DNA of 32,423 bases from Rothia santali (lineage in GTDB: Bacteria; Actinomycetota; Actinomycetes; Actinomycetales; Micrococcaceae): contig NZ_JANAFB010000036.1 of the NCBI RefSeq assembly GCF_024199905.1, positions 1 to 32,423 on the forward strand, given 5' to 3'. Position numbers and translations under genes: made by a program. Positions 27,381-32,423 of the stretch are shown here, piece after piece (positions within the stretch are counted from its first letter, which is position 1; every line of letters begins with the position of its first letter). The notes under the pieces were generated by a model. That model was not told where the DNA came from, did no database searches, and worked only from the letters and a program-made list of their open reading frames with translations.

Positions 27381-28036
27381 AGCGTCATCGCCATTTCGTC
27401 CTCGGGGATCTCGATGCTCTTGCGGCGCTTGGGGCGGTCGAGGTACTTCCCGCCCAGGGGCACCTTGACCAGCAGGCGGGTGGGCACGCGGCTGATGATC
27501 AGGAAGACGATCAGCAGCGTCGCGAGCTTGTCCACGAACTCCAGGGGCAGCCCCGCGACGAAGACCGCGGTGTTGAGGTCCATGCCGAGCGCGTGGAGCC
27601 CGGCGATGACGATCGAGAGGCCGTTGGCGGCGAGCCCGCCGAAGACCCAGATCGAGATCAGCCCGCCGACGACGCCGCTGGCCAGCGCGAGCGGGAAGGC
27701 GGCGGCGATGGTCCGCCCCAGGCTCTTGAACGCCCCCAGCCGGGACAGCAGCCCGGCCAGCAGTCCCAGCATCATGTTCAGCAGCGCGAAGGGGATGAGC
27801 GTGGGCGCGGTGATGGAGTTGATGAGGTTGGACAGCAGCCCGACCAGCATGCCCGGCAGGCCGCCGCACAGGGCGCCGACCAGGATGGTGCCGATGCTGT
27901 CCAGGAAGACGGGCAGCTTGAGCAGGCTCGCGATCTGACCGCCGACGAAGTTGGTCGCGATCCCGATGGGGATCAGGAGCACGGTCAGACGGCCGTACCC
28001 CTTGAGGAAGGCGGAGAATCGTCCTTGATGTCTCAC
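27377..28036 (-). CDS. Alternative product: ECF transporter S component alone
   Basis: If translation starts at the internal GTG (28036), the product is a 219-residue S component beginning VRHQGRFSAFLKG, with about six hydrophobic segments and a basic C-terminal tail (PKRRKS). AGGTGA lies 4 bases upstream, a usable but not ideal site. Normal S components are about 170-220 residues, so this length fits. This start does not require the LacI frame to stop; the ribosome could also read through from upstream. It is immediately followed by ecfT with an ATGA overlap. Confidence 0.5.
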   Translation of the reverse strand: MRHQGRFSAFLKGYGRLTVLLIPIGIATNFVGGQIASLLKLPVFLDSIGTILVGALCGGLPGMLVGLLSNLINSITAPTLIPFALLNMMLGLLAGLLSRLGAFKSLGRTIAAAFPLALASGVVGGLISIWVFGGLAANGLSIVIAGLHALGMDLNTAVFVAGLPLEFVDKLATLLIVFLIISRVPTRLLVKVPLGGKYLDRPKRRKSIEIPEDEMAMTL

Positions 28037-29263
28037 GTGATCACCTGGTTTCTGGGGGTCGTGCGGGAGGGGTGGAGAGGGGTCGGGGGCCGCGGCGGTG
28101 ATGGGCGGCGGAGGGTCGGCGTCGGTGCGACCGGGCCCAGCGGGAGCCGGGGCTCGCGCGGCGCCGGGGGCCGCGGCGGTGATGGGCGGCGGAGGGTCGG
28201 CGTCGGTGCGACCGGGCCCGGTGGGAACCGGGGCTCGCGCGGCGCCGGGGGCCGCGGCGTCGTCGTGCGCCCCGCAGGAGCCGCGGATCCGCAGGGCGAA
28301 GTCGTGGACCACGTGCTCGGGGGCGCCGCCGGGCCGGAGCAGGCCCACCGCGGAGCGGGCCATGCGGTCCAGCGGCTGCACCGCGGTGGAGATCCCCGGG
28401 GCGGAGAACTCCGAGTCGTCGGTGCCGTCGATCGTGAACAGCGCCAGGTCCTCGGGCACCGCGACGCCGAGCGCGTGCGCGGCGGCGAGGACCCCCACGG
28501 CCTGCTGCTCGTTGGAGACGAACAGGGCGGTCGGGGCGTCGGGGCCGGCCAGGAGCTCCCGGGCCGCCTCGCGGCCACCGCGGCGGGTGAAGGGAGCTTC
28601 GCGCATCCACTCGGGGCGGGCCGGGAGGCCCGCCTCCTCCAGCGCCGCGCGCCAGCCGCGGGCGCGCTCCTGGGCGGTCGGCACCCCGGCCGGGCCGGCG
28701 ACGATCCCGATCCGGGAGTGGCCGTGCCCGATCAGGTGCTCGGTCGCGGCGCGGGCCGCGGCGGCGTTGTCGATGGACACGCTGGAGACCGGGACCGCGG
28801 TGTCGGCGCGGTCGAGGACCACCACGGGCACGCCGGCGTCGAGCAGCGGGGCGAGGTCCGGGCGCGGGCCGACGCCGACCACCAGGACCCCGTCCACCCG
28901 GCGGGCGGCGAAGGTGCGCAGTAGGCGGGCCTCGCGCTCGGGGCTCTCGGCGGCGTCGCCCAGCAGCAGGACCTTGTCCGCGCCGGCCACGGCCTCCTGG
29001 AGGCGGTGGGCGAGCTCGGCGAAGAAGGCGTTGGAGACGTCCGGGACGACGAGCGCGTAGGCGCCGCTGACCCCCGAGGCCAGCGCCTTGGCGATGGGGT
29101 CCGGGGTGTAGCCGACGGTCTCGATCGCGCGCAGGACCCGCTCGCGGGTCTCGGGGGCGACCCGGCGCGGGCCGTCGTTGACGACGTAGCTGACCACGGC
29201 CACCGAGGTGCCGGCCTCCCGGGCGACGTCGGCCCGGGTGACGGCGGGGCGGCGCGTGCTCAC
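27377..29263 (-). CDS. LacI-family regulator joined in frame to an ECF S component
   Basis: One uninterrupted frame of 628 residues from a GTG that overlaps the ribokinase stop (GTGA). Residues 1-60 form a LacI helix-turn-helix (VTRADVAREAGTSVAVVSYV). Residues 61-333 are a complete periplasmic-binding-protein-like effector domain, ending where LacI proteins normally end. Residues 334-409 are a Pro/Ala-rich linker made of a 27-residue tandem repeat. Residues 410-628 are a membrane protein with about six hydrophobic segments (GIATNFVGGQIASLLKLPVF, LDSIGTILVGALCGGLPGML), typical of ECF substrate-binding S components. An internal GTG at 28036 preceded by AGGTGA could start the S component alone, so one fused and one separate product are both possible. 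Ligand: probably a nucleoside or ribose, from context. Confidence 0.8.
   Translation of the reverse strand: MSTRRPAVTRADVAREAGTSVAVVSYVVNDGPRRVAPETRERVLRAIETVGYTPDPIAKALASGVSGAYALVVPDVSNAFFAELAHRLQEAVAGADKVLLLGDAAESPEREARLLRTFAARRVDGVLVVGVGPRPDLAPLLDAGVPVVVLDRADTAVPVSSVSIDNAAAARAATEHLIGHGHSRIGIVAGPAGVPTAQERARGWRAALEEAGLPARPEWMREAPFTRRGGREAARELLAGPDAPTALFVSNEQQAVGVLAAAHALGVAVPEDLALFTIDGTDDSEFSAPGISTAVQPLDRMARSAVGLLRPGGAPEHVVHDFALRIRGSCGAHDDAAAPGAARAPVPTGPGRTDADPPPPITAAAPGAARAPAPAGPGRTDADPPPPITAAAPDPSPPLPHDPQKPGDHVRHQGRFSAFLKGYGRLTVLLIPIGIATNFVGGQIASLLKLPVFLDSIGTILVGALCGGLPGMLVGLLSNLINSITAPTLIPFALLNMMLGLLAGLLSRLGAFKSLGRTIAAAFPLALASGVVGGLISIWVFGGLAANGLSIVIAGLHALGMDLNTAVFVAGLPLEFVDKLATLLIVFLIISRVPTRLLVKVPLGGKYLDRPKRRKSIEIPEDEMAMTL
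28085..28258. repeat. 81-bp in-frame tandem duplication in the LacI/S-component linker
   Basis: Two full copies (28085-28165 and 28166-28246) differ at only three positions. A third partial copy starts at 28247. The unit length is 27 codons, so the frame is kept. On the minus strand the encoded unit contains GPGRTDADPPPPITAAAPG. Confidence 0.9.
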
Positions 29264-30330
29264 CGGCCGTCCGCGGCGAAGCGGCGGACCAGCCCGGCCA
29301 GTTCCTCGCGCGAGGGGTAGGAGGCGGTGGTGCCGCGGGAGGCGACCGCGGCGGAGCCGCGCACACGGCCCACAGCGCGGCCTCGCGGAGGTCGCCGCTG
29401 GCCGCGAGCCGGGCCGAGCGCGCCGACGAAGGCGTCGCCGGCGCCGGTGGTGTCCACGACCTCGGCCGGTGCCGGCGAGGCCTGGTGCCACGCGTCCTCG
29501 GCGGTCGCGACGACGGCGCCCTCCCCGCCCAGCGTGACGACCACCGAGCGGGCGACGCCGTCGGCGACCATGCCGCGCGCGAGCTCGAGCGCCTGCGCGG
29601 CGCCCTCGGCCGGCGCGGCGGGCACGGACGATCCGCCGCGCCGCTCGAGGAGCGCCTGCGCCTCCCCCTCGTTGAGGATCAGCGGGTCCGCGACCGCCAC
29701 GGCACTCGCGTCGAGGTCGATCACGGGGGCCAGGTTCAGGACGAAGCGGACCTCGCGCTCGGCGCAGTGCGCGGCGAAGGCCTCGATCATCTCGGCGCGC
29801 GTCTCCCCCTGGGAGAGGCCCACGACGGCGTCGCCCGAGCGGTGCCCCGGCGCCGGCGCGCCCGAGCCCTCGGTGAGTGCGACGGCGTGCACCGACTCCC
29901 GGGAGGCGGCCTCGGCGAAGACGCGGCGCGCGGTCTCCTCGAGCGCGGTCAGGTCGGTCTCGGCGTTGGCGCCCGAGACCACCGCGATGGTGTTCTCCCC
30001 CGCGCCGTCGACCGTGATGTAGGCGGCGCCGGTGGGCGCCTCGGAGGGGGTCAGGTGCTCGGTGTCGACCCCGAAGCCCTCGAGCCGCTCGCGGACGAAC
30101 CCGGCGGCGGCGTCGCGCCCGACCCGGCCGATGAGGTGGACCCGCGCGCCGGCGAGCCCGGCCGCGACCGCCTGGTTGGCGCCCTTGCCGCCCAGGCCCA
30201 TCTCCCCGCCCCGGGCCAGGATGGTCTCCCCGGGCTGCGGGAAGGCGTCGACGTAGATGAAGTGATCGGCGTTGATCGAGCCGAGGAGCACGACGTCGCC
30301 GCCGGCCCCGTTGCCGTGTGAGGACTCCAC
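29260..30330 (-). CDS. rbsK: Ribokinase (PfkB family) with two compensating indels
   Basis: 356 residues from the GTG at 30330, which has GAGGGAAG 6 nt upstream. An ATG at 30390 is open but lies inside the operator cluster. Family motifs are LLGSINADHFIYV, the di-glycine MGLGGKGANQAVAAG, and the catalytic TTGAGDAF near residue 298. It phosphorylates ribose released by the nucleoside hydrolase. Between about 29415 and 29359 the protein reads PARGQRRPPRGRAVGRVR. The neighbouring frame there reads RLAASGDLREAALWAVCA, which is what ribokinases have. Frame is lost and regained by two indels, altering about 19 residues. A further insert near residues 160-180 (GSGAPAPGHRSGD) makes the chain longer than the usual 300-310. 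Confidence 0.88.
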   Translation of the reverse strand: MESSHGNGAGGDVVLLGSINADHFIYVDAFPQPGETILARGGEMGLGGKGANQAVAAGLAGARVHLIGRVGRDAAAGFVRERLEGFGVDTEHLTPSEAPTGAAYITVDGAGENTIAVVSGANAETDLTALEETARRVFAEAASRESVHAVALTEGSGAPAPGHRSGDAVVGLSQGETRAEMIEAFAAHCAEREVRFVLNLAPVIDLDASAVAVADPLILNEGEAQALLERRGGSSVPAAPAEGAAQALELARGMVADGVARSVVVTLGGEGAVVATAEDAWHQASPAPAEVVDTTGAGDAFVGALGPARGQRRPPRGRAVGRVRGSAAVASRGTTASYPSREELAGLVRRFAADGR

Positions 30331-30380
30331 TGGTGACTTCCCTCTTCCGAAGATCCGGGCGGGAGGCGTCCCGCCGAGCC

Positions 30381-30428
30381 GTAGATCCATCTACGCGCGT
30401 AGATTAGGTGTCTTCTACCCGCGTAGAT
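30381..30428. promoter_or_regulatory. Cluster of LacI-type operators before the ribokinase/ECF operon
   Basis: A perfect palindrome ATCTACGCGCGTAGAT lies at 30389-30404, and a near-copy TCTACCCGCGTAGA at 30414-30427, centres 24 bp apart. GTAGAT at 30381-30386 forms another palindrome with the first half-site (GTAGATCCATCTAC). The central CG and even symmetry are typical of LacI-family sites. The cluster sits 50-100 bases upstream of the ribokinase start. The likely binder is the LacI-type protein encoded in the same operon. Confidence 0.75.
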
Positions 30429-30454
30429 GGCGCAGTGTGACCCAAGCTACTGCA

Positions 30455-30484
30455 GGCCGCCGGGAGCGTCAACTTCCGGCGGCC
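30455..30484 (-). terminator. Hairpin after the isochorismatase gene
   Basis: GGCCGCCGG (30455-30463) and CCGGCGGCC (30476-30484) form a perfect 9-bp stem with a 12-base loop. It lies 16 bases past the isochorismatase stop and before the operators of the next operon. No T-tract follows. Confidence 0.5.
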
Positions 30485-30499
30485 CGCGGCCGGAGCGCC

Positions 30500-31147
30500 T
30501 CAGCCGGCCTCCGGCATCGCCGCCCAGCCCTCGAGCGCCTCGGACGTCAGCAGGACCCGCGCGCAGCGCCCCGCCGCGTACCGCAGGGCGGACAGGTGCT
30601 CCTCCTCGGAGAAGTCGGCCACGGCGTCGGCGACGAGGAAGGTCTCCAGGTCCTGCATGAAGGCGTCCGCCGCCGTCAGGAGGCAGCCCAGATGGGCGTA
30701 CACGCCGGTGACCACGAGCTGATCGCGCCCCGCTGCCCGCAGCCGCTCGCGCAGGTCGGTCCGCTGGAACGCGCTGTACCGCCACTTGACCAGTCGCGTG
30801 TCCCCGGGTCGCGGGGCGAGCCGCTCCACGATGTCGACGTGCTCGGGGGTCGCCCTCAACCCCGGCCCCCAGAACTCGCGCAGCAGCCCCCGGGCGCCCC
30901 GCTCCTGGTCCCCGGGCTGGGCGGTGTAGACCACCGGCACCCCGGCGGCGCGGGCCGCGGCGACGAGCCGGCCGACGTGGTCGACCAGCGTGGTCGCGGG
31001 CTCCCGGTCCGGGGCGAAGGCATCGAGGAAGTAGCGCTGCATGTCGTGGACCAGCAGGGCGGAGCGGTGCGGGGCGAGGGTCCAGCCCGCGCGGGCCGCG
31101 GGGGCCTTGCGGGGCATCGGGTAGGGAGCGATCCGGGGCAGGCTCAT
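30500..31147 (-). CDS. dhbB: Isochorismatase (DhbB/EntB type) without aryl carrier domain
   Basis: 215 residues. It hydrolyses isochorismate to 2,3-dihydro-2,3-dihydroxybenzoate for catecholate siderophores. The N-terminus ([10 protein letters not shown]), [14 protein letters not shown] with Asp35, Lys121 in [12 protein letters not shown], and [19 protein letters not shown] with Cys155 match the EntB/DhbB isochorismatase domain closely. The chain ends at [12 protein letters not shown], about where that domain ends, so the C-terminal aryl carrier domain of EntB is absent. PhzD is another single-domain relative, but the partner gene favours the siderophore route. The ATG overlaps the ligase stop as ATGA. 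Confidence 0.9.
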   Translation of the reverse strand: MSLPRIAPYPMPRKAPAARAGWTLAPHRSALLVHDMQRYFLDAFAPDREPATTLVDHVGRLVAAARAAGVPVVYTAQPGDQERGARGLLREFWGPGLRATPEHVDIVERLAPRPGDTRLVKWRYSAFQRTDLRERLRAAGRDQLVVTGVYAHLGCLLTAADAFMQDLETFLVADAVADFSEEEHLSALRYAAGRCARVLLTSEALEGWAAMPEAG

Positions 31148-32423
31148 GCGCCCTCCCCCAGCAGCTCGCGCAAGCGGCGCTTGTCCACCTTGCCCACGCC
31201 CGTGAGCGGGAGCGAGGCCACCGCCCGCACCTCGTCGGGGACCTTGAAGCCCGCCGCACCGCGGGCGCGAAGGAACTCCCGCAGGTCCTCGCGGCCGGGC
31301 GCGGACCCGCCCGAGCCGGCGACCAGGAACGCCACGGATCGCTCCCCCAGGTCCGGATCGGGTGCGGCGACGACCGCCGCGGCCCGCACCCCGGGGTGTG
31401 CCAGCAGGTGCTCCTCGACCTCGGGCGCGGCGATCTTCTCCCCCGCACGGTTGACCTGGTCCTTGACCCGGTCCACCACCGTCAGGTCCCCCTCGGGTGA
31501 ACGCACGACGACGTCGCCGGTCCGGTAGAAGCCCTCCGGCGTGAAGCGCACGGCGTCGAGCTCCCGCGCCCGGTAGTAGCCGCGGATCGTGTAGGGCCCG
31601 CGGGTCAGCAGCTCGCCGGGCCGGCCGTCCGGGACCGGGAGGTCCTGCTCGTCGACGACGAGGACCTCGTCGCCCGGGCAGACCGGCCGGCCCTGGGTCG
31701 CCAAGGCGGTCTCGGCCGGGGCATCCGGCGCCGTGTAGCAGTTCAGGCCCTCGGCCATGCCGAAGACCTGCTGGAGCGCGCAGCCCAGCTCCGGCCCGAC
31801 TCGCCGGGCCGTGCCGGCGTCCAGGCGGGCGCCGCCGACCTGGAGGACGCTCAGCGACCCCAGGTCGGCCCGGGTGCGGCGCGCCTCGTCCAGCCACGGG
31901 GCCACGAGCGCGGGGACGAGCGAGGTGATGGTGACCCCGGCCCGCTCGATCAGGGCGAAGGCGGTCGTGGGGCTCGGATCCGGGCAGAGGACCAGCGTCC
32001 CGCCGCAGGACAGGACCCCCACGATCCCGGGGGAGACCATGGTGAAGTTGTGGGCCACGGGCAGCACCGCGAGGTAGACCGCGTCCGGCCCGACCCCGCA
32101 GGCCCGCGCCGAGGCGAGCGCGTTGTACCCGTAGTCGGCGTGCGTGCGGGGGATCAGCTTGGGCGCCCCGGTGGTCCCCCCGGAGAGGGTCAGCAGGGCC
32201 AGGTCCTCCGGATGGGCGCCCTCGAGGCCGGGGGCGGCCTCCCCCGACCCGAGGACGGTCCCCGCGCCCGGCGCCGGGACGACGGCGTCGCGCTCCTCCC
32301 CGAGCGAGGCGTCCCGCACCCGGTCGGTCGTGAGCACCGCGCGCACCTCGGGCAGGCCGGCGATCGCGCTGGCGGCCGGGCGGAGGTCCCGGCGGCCGTC
32401 GCGCTCGGCGAGCACCGCGAGGC
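31144..32423 (-). CDS. dhbE: 2,3-dihydroxybenzoate-AMP ligase (5' part outside window)
   Basis: About 425 C-terminal residues are visible; the frame is open to the window end, so roughly 110-120 N-terminal residues are missing. It activates 2,3-dihydroxybenzoate as the adenylate and loads it on a carrier protein. Signatures are the P-loop [50 protein letters not shown], the hinge YRTGDVV and [20 protein letters not shown], and the catalytic lysine region [14 protein letters not shown]. The PKLIPRTH and FGMAEGL blocks are specific to EntE/DhbE rather than to acyl-CoA ligases. It is upstream of and coupled to dhbB. Confidence 0.93.
   Translation of the reverse strand, partial: LAVLAERDGRRDLRPAASAIAGLPEVRAVLTTDRVRDASLGEERDAVVPAPGAGTVLGSGEAAPGLEGAHPEDLALLTLSGGTTGAPKLIPRTHADYGYNALASARACGVGPDAVYLAVLPVAHNFTMVSPGIVGVLSCGGTLVLCPDPSPTTAFALIERAGVTITSLVPALVAPWLDEARRTRADLGSLSVLQVGGARLDAGTARRVGPELGCALQQVFGMAEGLNCYTAPDAPAETALATQGRPVCPGDEVLVVDEQDLPVPDGRPGELLTRGPYTIRGYYRARELDAVRFTPEGFYRTGDVVVRSPEGDLTVVDRVKDQVNRAGEKIAAPEVEEHLLAHPGVRAAAVVAAPDPDLGERSVAFLVAGSGGSAPGREDLREFLRARGAAGFKVPDEVRAVASLPLTGVGKVDKRRLRELLGEGA

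Noticed and set aside
24891-28036. ECF module as a nickel transporter for the urease
   Set aside because: There is no CbiM/CbiN-type or NikM-type metal-binding S component, and the module is coupled to ribokinase and nucleoside hydrolase, not to the urease operon 6 kb away.
30331-30390. Longer ribokinase start at 30390
   Set aside because: That ATG lies inside the operator palindrome and lacks a ribosome-binding site; the GTG at 30330 has a good one.
30500-31147. Nicotinamidase annotation for the isochorismatase-fold protein
   Set aside because: The N-terminus, LVHDMQRYF, and YAHLGC blocks match DhbB/EntB, and the coupled neighbour is a dihydroxybenzoate ligase.
31144-32423. Acyl-CoA synthetase annotation
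   Set aside because: [11 protein letters not shown] and FGMAEGL are characteristic of aryl-acid AMP ligases of the EntE/DhbE group.

Overview
This is a very GC-rich window (third codon positions almost always G or C) with tightly packed genes, many ATGA or GTGA stop/start overlaps, frequent GTG starts and a probable leaderless transcript. The style and gene set point to a high-GC actinobacterium. A Micrococcaceae-like host (Kocuria/Arthrobacter type) is my guess, not something the sequence proves. I see no rRNA, tRNA, CRISPR array, transposase or phage gene, so this looks like chromosome.

Layout. (1) 1-7626 is purine catabolism. xdhA and xdhB (xanthine dehydrogenase, minus strand, xdhB cut by the window edge) diverge from guaD (guanine deaminase) and an AzgA/PbuG-type purine permease. 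A regulatory spacer of about 0.7 kb with visibly lower GC lies between them. Together they import purine bases and convert guanine to xanthine to urate. (2) 7700-12640 holds single genes: a LysE-family exporter, an SDR oxidoreductase, an MFS transporter, a pentapeptide-repeat protein and a divergent PAP2-like membrane protein. (3) 12852-18340 is a complete urease operon, ureA-B-C-E-F-G-D, with all nickel and catalytic residues present. (4) 18490-22304 holds a 2H phosphoesterase (2'-5' RNA ligase family) divergent from a NarL-type histidine kinase, response regulator and DUF4097-like membrane protein operon, with a perfect 16-bp palindrome between. (5) 22431-23572 holds a small acidic protein and a YghA-type SDR. 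(6) 23829-30330, minus strand, is a translationally coupled operon: ribokinase, a LacI-type regulator joined in frame to an ECF transporter S component, EcfT, two ECF ATPases and a nucleoside hydrolase. It is preceded by a cluster of LacI-type operators. (7) 30500-32423, minus strand, holds isochorismatase (DhbB/EntB without its carrier domain) and 2,3-dihydroxybenzoate-AMP ligase (5' part outside the window), the start of a catecholate siderophore locus.

How the parts fit. Regions 1, 3 and 6 all concern nitrogen or nucleoside scavenging: nucleoside uptake and cleavage, ribose phosphorylation, guanine/xanthine oxidation and urea hydrolysis. The enzymes between urate and urea are not in the window. 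The most unusual element is the single reading frame covering the LacI regulator and the ECF substrate-binding membrane subunit. If made as one protein, it would be a membrane-anchored transcription factor built into its own transporter. Its linker has recently grown by an 81-bp in-frame tandem duplication. In the same operon, one ECF ATPase has lost its LSGGQ signature and the ribokinase carries two compensating indels.
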